From Listeria booriae (lineage in GTDB: Bacteria > Bacillota > Bacilli > Lactobacillales > Listeriaceae), in assembly GCF_000766865.1 (NCBI RefSeq), contig NZ_JNFA01000029.1, forward strand, positions 124,001 through 188,000: DNA of 64,000 bases. The letters are read 5' to 3'. Made by a program: the position numbers and the translations under genes. The notes beneath the pieces are model-generated. The model did no database searches and was not told the origin of the DNA. It worked only from the letters and a program-made list of their open reading frames with translations. How positions within the stretch are numbered: the first letter of the stretch is position 1; every line of letters starts with the position of its first letter. This document shows positions 41,482 through 51,416 of the stretch, piece after piece.

Positions 41482-42111
41482 ATGGATGAATTGGATAGAA
41501 CTAGTGCACATACGATTTTGGCATTTTATAAAGGCAGGAATCCTTTGCCTCTTGAAAAACAGTCTGAACCTCGATGTTTGAAGACGATTAATCATGTTTT
41601 GATGTATACAGACTGGTTATCTGAGGATGAATGGAGGGCGGCGGTAGCAACTTCGAGTTATATGTATTTATCGCCAGCGGATAAGCAAGCTTTTTTTGAT
41701 AAATTTATTGAGTCGTATAACCTGAAGAAAAGTGAACTCTATGCGTGGGAAAGAGCGATTGGTGACAGTATGGATGAGCATGTGTTTGTCGAAAGGCTAC
41801 GACCTTTTAAGATAGAAGATGTTATTGCGTGTTCGAACGAGATGGCTGCGCGATATAAACCAGCAGTTGCTAGGGACATGGAGCAAATGTTACGCCAATT
41901 TTTTGATACATATCCAAAATCAATTAAAAGTAATGTAAATTATAAATCTATCGTTGGAGCAGTAGAGTATGCTGTGATTGTGAAGGGGCATCCTGAGCTA
42001 AAAGATTTTGATCAACAGGTGTTGGCGGATAGATACGAGGTTTCGAAAAACTCTATCGGTATTTGGCATCGAAATATAAAAAAATATTGTATTCGGGAGG
42101 CTTGGCATTGA
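41482..42111 (+). CDS. Unrecognised protein with C-terminal helix-turn-helix-like segment
   Basis: I do not recognise this 209-residue protein. It starts at ATG 41482 after an excellent AAGGAGGAG. It is soluble, rich in aromatic and charged residues, and predicted largely helical, without signal peptide or membrane helix. The C-terminal part (about 155-205) has a helix-turn-helix look, LADRYEVSKNSIGIWHRNI, preceded by a helix (VGAVEYAVIVKG). The pattern faintly recalls the second half of a cyclin-box repeat, but this is only an impression. Its stop overlaps the TTG start of the RNase G gene, so the two are translationally coupled. It lies directly behind the minCD terminator with no visible promoter of its own. 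Confidence 0.8.
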   Translation: MDELDRTSAHTILAFYKGRNPLPLEKQSEPRCLKTINHVLMYTDWLSEDEWRAAVATSSYMYLSPADKQAFFDKFIESYNLKKSELYAWERAIGDSMDEHVFVERLRPFKIEDVIACSNEMAARYKPAVARDMEQMLRQFFDTYPKSIKSNVNYKSIVGAVEYAVIVKGHPELKDFDQQVLADRYEVSKNSIGIWHRNIKKYCIREAWH

Positions 42112-43454
42112 GAATTATTGTTAATGCTGTTGGCAAGGAAAAACGTGTGGCATTTTTAGATGGAAATCAGTTGGTGGACTTGGAGATTATGCGACCATCA
42201 AATGAACCGCAAGTTTCAGATATTTATTTAGGCACGATTGTAAAAATAGATCAGAAGCTAAAAACAGCTTTTGTAAACATTGGCTATAAAGAAAACGCGT
42301 TTATACATTTAAAGGATATTCCAGCAACAAAGGCGGTCCATGAGGGCTTGAAACTGCCAGTGCAGGTGAAACGTGAGGGAAGCGCAACAAAGGCGGCATT
42401 ATTAACCGGCATCATCGAATTATCGCAGAGCGCGCTTGTGTACAGTTATGGAAGCACATTTGTCGCGGTATCCAGGAAAATTCCGATGCCAGAAAAAGAG
42501 GCGATTCAGCAACAAATAGCGCCATTATTAAGCGAGCAAGAAGGTGTCATTATTCGTTCAGCGGCGGTTGATGTACCATTTGTAGAATTAGAGCACATGT
42601 TAAGCAAGGCGCGGCAGGAAATGCAAGGCATTATAGCTAATACGAAGGGCGCGAATCGGAAACTATATAGCGCGACGGAAAGTATTGCATCGATTCTGCA
42701 CAAACATCCACTCGCAACGAGTGATGCAGAAATTATTTGTGATGACGCTGAATGTTGCCGGCAATTGAAAGCATCGTTTACGAATGTCACGCTATTTCAT
42801 GAAAAAGGCGGCATTTTTTCGACATACAATTTAGAAGTTGCGATTAATCGTTTGCTGCGCCCAACTGTTTTTTTGAGCAATGGAACTTCTTTAGTCATCG
42901 AAAAAACGGAAGCCATGTGGGTTATTGATATCAATTCGGGCAATTTTAAAGGAAAAAGTGATCATGTTGCTTCGTCTGTCAATTTATCGACGGTGAGCGA
43001 AATTGGACGACAAATGAAATTACGTAATATGAGTGGTCTAATTTTAATTGATTTTATGAGCGGCATGGATAAGCAGCAGTTAGCCACTTTGCGTACGCGT
43101 ATGGAGGATATGGCGGCTTTAGATCAAACAACATTGCGTGTGGAGGCTATTTCAGAGAATGGTTTGATGCAGCTGACGAGACGAAAGCGCCAGAAATCGT
43201 TGCTTGAGGAGATGCATTGTACTTGTCCAGTTTGTGAAGGGACGGGATTTGTGGCTTCCGCGCAGACGCTTATTTACCAGATGGAACGGGAGCTTCGTGG
43301 TGTGTTTGCAAGTGATCCTAGTTATGTGGCAGTGACTGTGACGATGGACGTAATGGATGCCTTTTTGGACGAAATTGTGTTTGATGGGGATATCGATTGG
43401 ATGATTGCGGATGATGTAAAACCGTTTTATCGGATTTCGCAAGTAGAACATTAG
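42108..43454 (+). CDS. rng: Ribonuclease E/G family endoribonuclease
   Basis: The 448-residue protein matches RNase G size, without the long RNase E scaffold. TTG 42108, with GGGAGG seven bases upstream, gives the family start MRIIVNAVGKEKRVAFL. It has an S1 RNA-binding domain (about 37-115), the DNase I-like catalytic part with two metal-binding Asp (MWVIDINSGNF, LILIDFMSG), and a zinc-link CTCPVC joining subunits. It lies just before the L21 leader, as RNase E/G genes often do. Confidence 0.92.
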   Translation: MRIIVNAVGKEKRVAFLDGNQLVDLEIMRPSNEPQVSDIYLGTIVKIDQKLKTAFVNIGYKENAFIHLKDIPATKAVHEGLKLPVQVKREGSATKAALLTGIIELSQSALVYSYGSTFVAVSRKIPMPEKEAIQQQIAPLLSEQEGVIIRSAAVDVPFVELEHMLSKARQEMQGIIANTKGANRKLYSATESIASILHKHPLATSDAEIICDDAECCRQLKASFTNVTLFHEKGGIFSTYNLEVAINRLLRPTVFLSNGTSLVIEKTEAMWVIDINSGNFKGKSDHVASSVNLSTVSEIGRQMKLRNMSGLILIDFMSGMDKQQLATLRTRMEDMAALDQTTLRVEAISENGLMQLTRRKRQKSLLEEMHCTCPVCEGTGFVASAQTLIYQMERELRGVFASDPSYVAVTVTMDVMDAFLDEIVFDGDIDWMIADDVKPFYRISQVEH

Positions 43455-43465
43455 AGATAGCTAGT

Positions 43466-43495
43466 TGACACGGGCTTTCTTTATATGGTATTATT
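43466..43495 (+). promoter_or_regulatory. Promoter of rplU-prp-rpmA
   Basis: TTGACA (43466-43471) and TATTAT (43490-43495) with 18-base spacing. Confidence 0.75.
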
Positions 43496-43499
43496 CTAA

Positions 43500-43604
43500 T
43501 GTTATGTTTGTAGCGCACCATGCTACAACCGCACAGAGCTGGGTTAAGTATTGCTTCGGTAATCCCCTGTGATGGCGAGTCTAAGTATATGAGGAGGTGC
43601 AAGT
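43500..43604 (+). ncRNA. L21 ribosomal protein leader
   Basis: The leader before rplU can fold with CACAG (about 43531) pairing with CTGTG (about 43569), an inner GGG/CCC and the apical ATTGCTTCGGTAAT. Position and shape fit the Firmicutes L21 leader, thought to let L21 regulate its own operon. Exact boundaries are estimated. Confidence 0.75.
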
Positions 43605-43913
43605 ATGTACGCAATTATTGAAACAGGTGGAAAACAAGTTAAAGTTGAAGCTGGCCAAGAGATCTATGTTGAGAAATTAGCAGGTGAAGTTGGTGACGTG
43701 GTAACATTTGACAAAGTCGTTTTTGTTGGTGGTGACGCTGTTAAAGTTGGAGCTCCATTCGTGGAAGGTGCAACAGTAACGGCTAAAGTTGAAAAACAAG
43801 GTCGCGCTAAGAAATTGACTGTTTTCAAATATAAGCCTAAAAAGAACTATCACAAAAAACAAGGTCATCGTCAACCTTATACAAAATTAACGATTGACAC
43901 AATCAACGCTTAA
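43605..43913 (+). CDS. rplU: 50S ribosomal protein L21
   Basis: The 102-residue protein starts [11 protein letters not shown] and ends with the basic RNA-binding [17 protein letters not shown] segment, both typical of L21. It heads the rplU-prp-rpmA unit. Confidence 0.98.
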   Translation: MYAIIETGGKQVKVEAGQEIYVEKLAGEVGDVVTFDKVVFVGGDAVKVGAPFVEGATVTAKVEKQGRAKKLTVFKYKPKKNYHKKQGHRQPYTKLTIDTINA

Positions 43914-43934
43914 TTTTTAAAGGGGATGATACTT

Positions 43935-44255
43935 ATGATTCATGCAGATTTTATTCGGCGTGATGAACAAATTGTTGCTTTTGAGATGGATGGACATGCG
44001 AATTTTGCTGAGCAAGGTGCAGATTTAGTATGTGCAGGCGCGACATCGATTGCTTTTGGCATGGTAAATGCGATTAGTGAGAAGATGGGAATAGAGCCTG
44101 TGATGGAAGAAGAAGATGGTTATCTTTATTATTCCGTTCCTGAGGATTTAGAAGGTAACGAGGTCGTTCAAATATTGCTGGAGGGCATGGAGCATCAATT
44201 GATATCTTTAGCGTATAGCTATCCTGATTATATTACAATTAACTCCAAAAAGTAG
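43935..44255 (+). CDS. prp: Ribosomal-processing cysteine protease Prp (YsxB)
   Basis: Prp cleaves the N-terminal extension of L27 in Firmicutes. ATG 43935, ten bases after AGGGG, gives 106 residues; an ATG at 43926 would abut the ribosome-binding site. The catalytic pair is visible as His21 in DGHA and Cys33 in GADLVCAGA, matching the His/Cys spacing of S. aureus Prp. It lies between rplU and rpmA, the usual place. The substrate L27 next door has the matching cleavage motif. Confidence 0.94.
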   Translation: MIHADFIRRDEQIVAFEMDGHANFAEQGADLVCAGATSIAFGMVNAISEKMGIEPVMEEEDGYLYYSVPEDLEGNEVVQILLEGMEHQLISLAYSYPDYITINSKK

Positions 44256-44269
44256 GAGGTGGAATTTTC

Positions 44270-44560
44270 ATGTTAAAATTTGATATTCAACATTTTGCCC
44301 ATAAAAAAGGAGGTGGTTCTACATCCAATGGACGTGACTCCGAGTCGAAACGCTTAGGTGCTAAACGCGCTGATGGCCAATTCGTGACTGGTGGGTCTAT
44401 CCTTTACCGTCAACGTGGAACAAAAATTTATCCTGGAACTAACGTTGGACGCGGCGGCGACGATACTCTTTTCGCTAAAGCTGATGGTGTTGTACGTTTT
44501 GAACGTATGGGCCGTGACAAGAAAAAAGTTAGTGTTTATCCAGTAGCACAAGAAGCATAA
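44270..44560 (+). CDS. rpmA: 50S ribosomal protein L27 with cleavable N-terminus
   Basis: The 96-residue precursor begins [17 protein letters not shown]. The first nine residues, ending in F before AHKKG, form the Firmicutes extension removed by Prp; mature L27 starts with AHKKG and reaches into the peptidyl transferase centre. The rest is typical L27. RBS AGGAGG lies nine bases upstream. Confidence 0.98.
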   Translation: MLKFDIQHFAHKKGGGSTSNGRDSESKRLGAKRADGQFVTGGSILYRQRGTKIYPGTNVGRGGDDTLFAKADGVVRFERMGRDKKKVSVYPVAQEA

Positions 44561-44566
44561 TATGTA

Positions 44567-44596
44567 AGAGATCTTTCTTCGGGAAGGTCTCTTTTT
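44567..44596 (+). terminator. Terminator of rplU-prp-rpmA
   Basis: AGAGATCTTT (44567-44576) pairs with GAAGGTCTCT, followed by six T. Confidence 0.85.
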
Positions 44597-44695
44597 TATG
44601 TTTTATTAAGAACAATGTTTATCGGTGTGCGGCGATGGGGTATAGTTCTTATAACAAGTGCAATAAAACACAAGCAAACTCATGGGAGTAAAGGG

Positions 44696-44724
44696 TTGAC
44701 AGCGTTTTCTTGATATGGTTTAAT
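44696..44724 (+). promoter_or_regulatory. glpFK promoter with overlapping cre site
   Basis: TTGACA (44696-44701) and TTTAAT (44719-44724) are separated by 17 bases. TGACAGCGTTTTCT (44697-44710) fits the catabolite-responsive element consensus TGWNANCGNTNWCW and covers the -35. CcpA should therefore repress glycerol uptake when glucose is present. Confidence 0.75.
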
Positions 44725-44756
44725 AGCTGTAAGTTAATATTTTGTCAGGAGAAGAG

Positions 44757-44822
44757 ATGACAATCAAAACGTGAGAAAGTCTGTGCTGTACAGGTTTTTG
44801 TTTTGGTTGTCATTCTTTTTTT
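44757..44822 (+). promoter_or_regulatory. Leader terminator before glpF, probable GlpP antitermination site
   Basis: ATGACAATCAAAAC (44757-44770) pairs with GTTTTGGTTGTCAT (44800-44813) and is followed by a long T run, all between promoter and gene. In B. subtilis the glpFK leader terminator is overridden by GlpP bound to glycerol 3-phosphate. The same layout here suggests that control; glpP itself is not in the window. The rest of 44597-44916 shows nothing else. Confidence 0.75.
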
Positions 44823-44916
44823 GAAATAAATGAGGTATGGGTTAGTGCTACTAAGTGACAAGGGGTATTTTTCGTTGCGGAAGTGCTGACTAGAAAATCA
44901 AAAGGAGTTGAAATCA

Positions 44917-45729
44917 ATGGACACAAGTATTGGCACACAATTTTTAGGTGAATTATTAGGTACGATGATTTTAGTGCTATTCGGTGGGGGCGTTGTGGCA
45001 GGCGTGTCATTGAAGCAATCGAAAGCAGAGGCAGGCGGTTGGGTCGTTGTTACGCTTGCTTGGGGCTTAGCTGTTACGATGGGGGTTTATGTATCCGGAT
45101 ACATGAGTTTGGCGCATTTGAACCCTGCGGTAACAATCGGTATGGCACTTGCGGGTAAATTTCCTTGGGCAGATGTTTTCCCTTACATATCTGCACAATT
45201 TATCGGAGCGTTCCTTGGGGCGACGCTTGTATGGCTTCACTATTTCCCACACTGGGCGAAAACAGAGGATAAACCTACAAAACTAGGCGTGTTCTCAACA
45301 GCACCAGCGATTCGTCATTATACATCGAATTTCTTTGGTGAAGCATTAGGTACATTTATTTTGATTTTCGGACTTTTATCGATTGGCGCAAACAAGTTTT
45401 CAGAAGGTTTGAATCCGCTAGTTGTTGGTGGTTTGATCGTTGTTATTGGGATGTCACTTGGTGGTACGACTGGGTATGCCATTAATCCAGCGCGTGACTT
45501 AGGTCCCCGGATTGCGCATTTTGTTTGGCCGATTGCTGGAAAAGGTGGTTCGGATTGGGCGTATTCTTGGGTGCCAGTGCTTGGACCAATTGTCGGTGGT
45601 GCGTTAGGCGGACTTGGTTACAATGCCGTGATTAACGGTGACTTTAACGTTTGGTTATGGATTTTCATAGCACTGTTCCTTGTGATTTTACTTGGAACCA
45701 TGCAACTCGACAAAAAACAAAAAGCGTGA
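44917..45729 (+). CDS. glpF: Glycerol uptake facilitator (aquaglyceroporin)
   Basis: GlpF lets glycerol diffuse across the membrane. ATG 44917, after AAAGGAG, gives 270 residues with six membrane helices and the two half-helix motifs LNPAVTIG and INPARDLGPR. The Asp after NPAR marks the glycerol-conducting branch. glpK follows after 44 bases. Confidence 0.95.
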   Translation: MDTSIGTQFLGELLGTMILVLFGGGVVAGVSLKQSKAEAGGWVVVTLAWGLAVTMGVYVSGYMSLAHLNPAVTIGMALAGKFPWADVFPYISAQFIGAFLGATLVWLHYFPHWAKTEDKPTKLGVFSTAPAIRHYTSNFFGEALGTFILIFGLLSIGANKFSEGLNPLVVGGLIVVIGMSLGGTTGYAINPARDLGPRIAHFVWPIAGKGGSDWAYSWVPVLGPIVGGALGGLGYNAVINGDFNVWLWIFIALFLVILLGTMQLDKKQKA

Positions 45730-45755
45730 CAAAATGGAACTGCGGGCACATATAA

Positions 45756-47267
<1,512 letters not shown>

Positions 47268-47275
47268 TAAGATGG

Positions 47276-47308
47276 AAGCACCCATTCAAGACCGGGTGTT
47301 TCTTTTTT
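47276..47308 (+). terminator. Terminator of glpFK
   Basis: AAGCACCC (47276-47283) pairs with GGGTGTTT (47294-47301), then CTTTTTT. Confidence 0.85.
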
Positions 47309-47355
47309 ATTTTTTGGTTAAAAACGCATCTTTAAAATAAAATATCCGAAAAAGG

Positions 47356-47385
47356 ATGACATTTGTAGGTGAAGTTGGTTATAAT
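47356..47385 (+). promoter_or_regulatory. obg promoter
   Basis: ATGACA (47356-47361) and TATAAT (47380-47385), 18 bases apart. Confidence 0.6.
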
Positions 47386-47420
47386 GAACAGATGATATAA
47401 AATTGGACGGGAGAATGATT

Positions 47421-48710
47421 ATGTTTATAGATCAAGTCAAGATATATGTAAGAGCCGGTGATGGCGGAGATGGAATGGTTGCATTTCGTCGTGAAAAATT
47501 TGTACCAAACGGTGGCCCAGCAGGTGGTGACGGTGGTAATGGTGGTAATGTTGTTTTTGAAGTAGATGAAGGTTTGCGGACGTTAGTCGATTTCCGTTAT
47601 CAACGTCGTTTTAAAGCAGAACGTGGCGAACACGGGATGAGTAAAAGTATGCACGGTCGTGGCGCGGATGATTTAGTCGTGAAGGTACCACAAGGAACCG
47701 TTATTACAGACGTGGAAACGGGCGAAGTGATTGCCGATTTAGTTGCGCATGGTCAACAAGCGTTAATCGCTAAAGCTGGTCGTGGTGGTCGTGGGAATAA
47801 ACGTTTTGCCACTCCTGCCAATCCGGCGCCTGAACTTTCCGAGAACGGGGAACCAGGTCAAGAACGTACGATTCAATTAGAGTTGAAAGTATTAGCCGAT
47901 GTTGGCCTAGTAGGTTTTCCAAGTGTTGGTAAATCGACATTGTTATCAGTTGTCTCTGCAGCACGTCCGAAAATCGCGGCGTACCATTTTACAACGATTG
48001 TTCCTAATTTAGGAATGGTGGACACTGGGGATGGTCGTAGTTTTGTTATGGCGGATTTACCGGGATTGATCGAAGGGGCTAGCCAAGGTGTTGGTCTGGG
48101 GCATCAGTTCTTACGCCATATTGAACGTACGCGTGTTATCGTGCATGTGATTGACATGTCTGCTTCGGAAGGTCGCGATCCATATGAGGATTACTTGGCG
48201 ATTAATAAGGAGCTTGAGCAGTACAATTTACGCTTGATGGAACGCCCACAAGTGATTGTCGCTAACAAAATGGACATGCCAGATTCAGAAGAACAACTAG
48301 CTATGTTTAAAGAAAAATTAACAGAGGATGTTCCTGTATTCCCAATTTCTGCAGTTACAAAATCAGGTTTGAACGCTTTGATTTTGTCTGTTGCTGATAA
48401 ATTGGAAAATACACCGGAATTCCCGTTGGATGAACTACTAGAAAAAGAAGAAGAGGATACAGTACTGTACAAATTCGAAGCAGAAGCACCTGATTTTGAA
48501 ATTTCGCGTGATCCTGATGGCGCGTATGTACTGACTGGTGAGAAATTAGAACGTCTATTTGCGATGACGAACTTCGAACGTGATGCGTCGATTCAACGCT
48601 TTTCTCGTCAACTGCGGGCGATGGGTGTCGATGATGCGCTTCGTAAACGTGGGGCACAAGATGGTGACATCGTTCGTCTATTCGATTTCGAGTTTGAATT
48701 CATCGAGTAA
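47421..48710 (+). CDS. obg: GTPase Obg (CgtA)
   Basis: Obg is an essential GTPase tied to 50S assembly and the stringent/stress response. ATG 47421, after GGGAGA, gives 429 residues: the glycine-rich Obg fold (1-158, [13 protein letters not shown]), the G domain with G1 GFPSVGKST (about 165) and NKMD, and the Gram-positive OCT C-terminal domain (about 350-429). It is followed by pheA after 18 bases. Confidence 0.96.
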   Translation: MFIDQVKIYVRAGDGGDGMVAFRREKFVPNGGPAGGDGGNGGNVVFEVDEGLRTLVDFRYQRRFKAERGEHGMSKSMHGRGADDLVVKVPQGTVITDVETGEVIADLVAHGQQALIAKAGRGGRGNKRFATPANPAPELSENGEPGQERTIQLELKVLADVGLVGFPSVGKSTLLSVVSAARPKIAAYHFTTIVPNLGMVDTGDGRSFVMADLPGLIEGASQGVGLGHQFLRHIERTRVIVHVIDMSASEGRDPYEDYLAINKELEQYNLRLMERPQVIVANKMDMPDSEEQLAMFKEKLTEDVPVFPISAVTKSGLNALILSVADKLENTPEFPLDELLEKEEEDTVLYKFEAEAPDFEISRDPDGAYVLTGEKLERLFAMTNFERDASIQRFSRQLRAMGVDDALRKRGAQDGDIVRLFDFEFEFIE

Positions 48711-48728
48711 TAAAGGGGTGGCATGTTT

Positions 48729-49586
48729 ATGAAGGTTGGTTACTTGGGGCCTGTGGCAACATTTACACATACGGCGGCGGTGAGCGCTTTTCCTCATGAT
48801 GAGGCGGTTGCTTATGCCTCGATTCCAGATTGCATTATGGCGATTGAAAAAGGACGCGTGGACGTGGCGGTTGTTCCGATTGAGAATACAATTGAAGGGA
48901 CAGTGAATGTGACGCTAGATTATTTGTTCCATCAGTCGAGCGTTCCAATTGTTGCCGAAATTGTTGTTCCAATTGCGCAACACGTCATGGTTCACCCGAA
49001 TAACAGCAACACATGGCAATCTGTTCAAAAAGTAATGTCACATCCGCAAGCTATCGCGCAATGCCATACATTTTTACAAACAGAGCTGTATGGCGTAGAG
49101 CGCGAAACAACGCCTTCTACGGCTTATGCGGCAGAATGGGTAAGCAAACACCCAGATGAGCTAATCGCGGCTATCGCGCCTTATATGGCGGCTGAAACGT
49201 ACGGTTTAACGATTGTGCAAGAAAACGCGCAAGATATCGAACTAAATCAGACTCGGTTTGTCGTTTTAAGTCGTCATCCTGTGACCATCGCTTTGCCAGA
49301 CCGCGAAGAAGAAAAAACATCGGTCAGCGTTATTTTGCCAAACAATATGCCCGGAGCGCTTCATAAAGTACTCGCAACTTTCGCATGGCGCAACATCGAT
49401 ATGAGCAAAATCGAATCACGCCCATTAAAAACATCACTCGGCGAGTATTTCTTCCTGATTGATCTGTTATCGGACGGAGAAGCTCAACTAGTACAAAACG
49501 CATTAGAAGAAATCGCCTTGCTAGGCGGCACAACGCGTGAATTAGGCACTTATCATGTGTATCGTTTACCAGTAAAAGTGAAATAA
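48729..49586 (+). CDS. pheA: Prephenate dehydratase
   Basis: PheA makes phenylpyruvate from prephenate for phenylalanine synthesis. ATG 48729, ten bases after AAAGGGG, gives 285 residues; ATG 48723 is closer to the ribosome-binding site but possible. Motifs: GYLGPVATFTH at the start, NQTRFVVLSR with the catalytic TRF, and a C-terminal ACT domain (about 200-275) with ESRP for phenylalanine feedback. No chorismate mutase domain is fused. Confidence 0.95.
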   Translation: MKVGYLGPVATFTHTAAVSAFPHDEAVAYASIPDCIMAIEKGRVDVAVVPIENTIEGTVNVTLDYLFHQSSVPIVAEIVVPIAQHVMVHPNNSNTWQSVQKVMSHPQAIAQCHTFLQTELYGVERETTPSTAYAAEWVSKHPDELIAAIAPYMAAETYGLTIVQENAQDIELNQTRFVVLSRHPVTIALPDREEEKTSVSVILPNNMPGALHKVLATFAWRNIDMSKIESRPLKTSLGEYFFLIDLLSDGEAQLVQNALEEIALLGGTTRELGTYHVYRLPVKVK

Positions 49587-49591
49587 TCTAG

Positions 49592-49628
49592 AAATCATGT
49601 CTCCGTAAGTGAAGGCATGATTTTTTTT
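49592..49628 (+). terminator. Terminator of obg-pheA
   Basis: AAATCATG (49592-49599) pairs with CATGATTT (49616-49623), then T residues. Confidence 0.85.
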
Positions 49629-49705
49629 GATACCCTTTTCCATTGCAGTTTTCCGCTAACTAAGCTAGACTTTTAAGTAGAAAAACGTTTGAAGGAGTGT
49701 AGAAC

Positions 49706-50431
49706 ATGGCAGGGCATTCGAAATGGAAAAACATACAAGGTCGTAAAAATGCACAAGACTCGAAGCGGGCAAAAGTGTTTCAAAAGTTAGCCAAAGAAAT
49801 TTTTGTGGCGGCAAAGGCTGGGGCGGATATTAGTACAAATGCGGCGTTACGGCTTGTTGTGGATAAAGCAAAGGCAGTCAATATGCCGAATGATAATATT
49901 AAACGGGCAATCGATAAGGCGGCAGGAAACACGGCAGGCGAGCATTATGATGAAATTACGTACGAAGGATATGGCCCTGGTGGCATTGCGGTTTTAGTGC
50001 ATACGTTAACGGACAATCGGAATCGGACATCTACGAATGTTCGTGTGGCGTTCAATAAAAACGGCGGGAGTCTCGGTGAAACAGGAAGTGTTGCCTATAT
50101 GTTTGATCGAAAAGGCTATATTGTCATTGAGCGGGCGGATTTAGAAGTGGATGAGGATACATTCATGTTAGAAGCAATTGAAGCTGGCGCGGATGATGTA
50201 GAGACGAGTGAAGAAGCTTTCGAAGTGTACACAGAAGCCAGTGCTTTTACAGACGTGAAGGACGCGTTAAGTGAAGCTGGTTATGCTTTTGTAACAGCAG
50301 AGCTATCAATGATTCCGCAAGTTTCCAATGATATCCCCGAGGACAAAAAAGAACAGTTTGAGCGGATGATTGATGCGTTAGAAGATGACGATGATGTACA
50401 AGAAGTATACACGAACGCGATTGGCTATTGA
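49706..50431 (+). CDS. yebC: YebC/PmpR family protein
   Basis: A 241-residue protein of the TACO1/YebC family, beginning [14 protein letters not shown] and containing the conserved [13 protein letters not shown]. Family members have been described as transcriptional regulators and, more recently, as factors easing ribosome stalling on proline stretches; which applies here cannot be read from sequence. RBS AAGGAG lies ten bases before the ATG. Confidence 0.94.
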   Translation: MAGHSKWKNIQGRKNAQDSKRAKVFQKLAKEIFVAAKAGADISTNAALRLVVDKAKAVNMPNDNIKRAIDKAAGNTAGEHYDEITYEGYGPGGIAVLVHTLTDNRNRTSTNVRVAFNKNGGSLGETGSVAYMFDRKGYIVIERADLEVDEDTFMLEAIEAGADDVETSEEAFEVYTEASAFTDVKDALSEAGYAFVTAELSMIPQVSNDIPEDKKEQFERMIDALEDDDDVQEVYTNAIGY

Positions 50432-50499
50432 ATTGCCTTTACACAAGGCTTAGGATAGTGTAGGCTTAGGGGATAATAAAATGTGAAGGAGAACAAGAT

Positions 50500-50871
50500 A
50501 TGAACAGAACAGCAGAATTTATATTAGGCTTAATTGGCGGTATTACAGGTGTCATTGCTTCATGCACAGCGCTGATTTCAGGCTTAGTGCTAACAGGAAT
50601 TGGTGCCTTCGATGCGGATCCAATGTTTGCTAATTATTACGGGCTAGGTTTACTTTTCGCAAGTATCGTCGTATTTTTTGTAGCCGTATTTGGTATCGTT
50701 GCAGCATGCCTATTAAAAAGGAATCCAAAAGTCTGGGGAATCCTGCTAATCATCGCAGGCGGAATTGGTTTTGTCCTCATTCAACTACTTTGGATTGTAC
50801 CAGGCGTACTATTAATCATTTCCGGAATCATGTGCGTATCGCGCAAAACATCGCCATATGATGATTTCTAA
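50500..50871 (+). CDS. Small four-helix membrane protein (DUF4064-like)
   Basis: The 123-residue protein has four predicted membrane helices (about 6-32, 48-72, 79-92, 94-111) and a short polar tail. It opens MNRTAEFILGLIGGITG and resembles the DUF4064 group of Firmicutes membrane proteins; function unknown. RBS AAGGAGAA lies before the ATG. No terminator is seen other than the palindromic repeat that follows 68 bases later. Confidence 0.8.
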   Translation: MNRTAEFILGLIGGITGVIASCTALISGLVLTGIGAFDADPMFANYYGLGLLFASIVVFFVAVFGIVAACLLKRNPKVWGILLIIAGGIGFVLIQLLWIVPGVLLIISGIMCVSRKTSPYDDF

Positions 50872-50939
50872 ACCAAAGTTTAATATAAACCATATTTTAA
50901 CGCAAAATAAGTAAGGAATCGTGTTTCCCTTTTTCTGGG

Positions 50940-51095
50940 TAAGACGAGATTTCTGCTTTACGCAAATCGAGCGAAAGCGTTTGTATTCAGGGGATTTGGT
51001 GGAAGCCGGAAGCGGAGCATACTTGGGTATGTGAGAACCGGAAGCCCGCCAAATCCCCTGAATACGAGCGCTTGCCGCCGATTTATTTGGGTTAT
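50940..51095. repeat. Palindromic interspersed repeat, copy B
   Basis: This is the 156-base homologue of the element at 8702-8858 in the same orientation. From the shared GCTTTAC to GGGTTAT the two differ at about 19 of 140 positions. Stem changes are paired: AGGAAGTTTGG/CCAAACTTCCT in copy A is AGGGGATTTGG/CCAAATCCCCT here, and the apical TGTAC/GTACA is CATAC/GTATG. A T-rich tract (TTTTCTTTTTTTT) follows this copy, so it could end transcription from the gene upstream. Apart from the repeat and the small gene at 51212, the stretch 50872-51416 holds nothing I can name. Confidence 0.85.
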
Positions 51096-51211
51096 ACACC
51101 TTTTCTTTTTTTTGTGTCAAAATTGTAAGGTATAAGTCATCTAAATCGAGGGAATCTCAAGCGCCATATTGGTAAGATAAATACATAAATAAGGCGATTG
51201 GAGCGATTGAT

Positions 51212-51343
51212 ATGAAGAAATTAATAATTACAGGTGCGGTATTAGGAACTTTGTTATTAGGATTAACGGGGTATTTTGCTTACCAAATGCATGGCGTGAT
51301 TGCGAGTGCTGATTTGGTGAAAGTGGAGAATTTGCAGAAATAA
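51212..51343 (+). CDS. Small single-helix membrane peptide
   Basis: A 43-residue frame begins at ATG 51212, eight bases after GGAG. It encodes MKKLIITGAVLGTLLLGLTG and a short polar tail. The N-terminus is a signal-anchor: two lysines, then a hydrophobic stretch of about 20 residues. It has no recognisable family. The good ribosome-binding site and clean membrane-peptide design support it, but it is short. Confidence 0.55.
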   Translation: MKKLIITGAVLGTLLLGLTGYFAYQMHGVIASADLVKVENLQK

Positions 51344-51416
51344 TCTAAAATAGCACTTTTCTTTCGGTTTGATTCTGTGTAAAATGGGAACTAGATTGTA
51401 AGGAAGGTGATTTCAT

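Noticed and set aside
50812-51120. 102-codon minus-strand frame over repeat copy B
   Set aside because: It overlaps the end of a real gene and matches the copy A frame only within the repeat; stem changes are compensatory, pointing to structure instead of protein.
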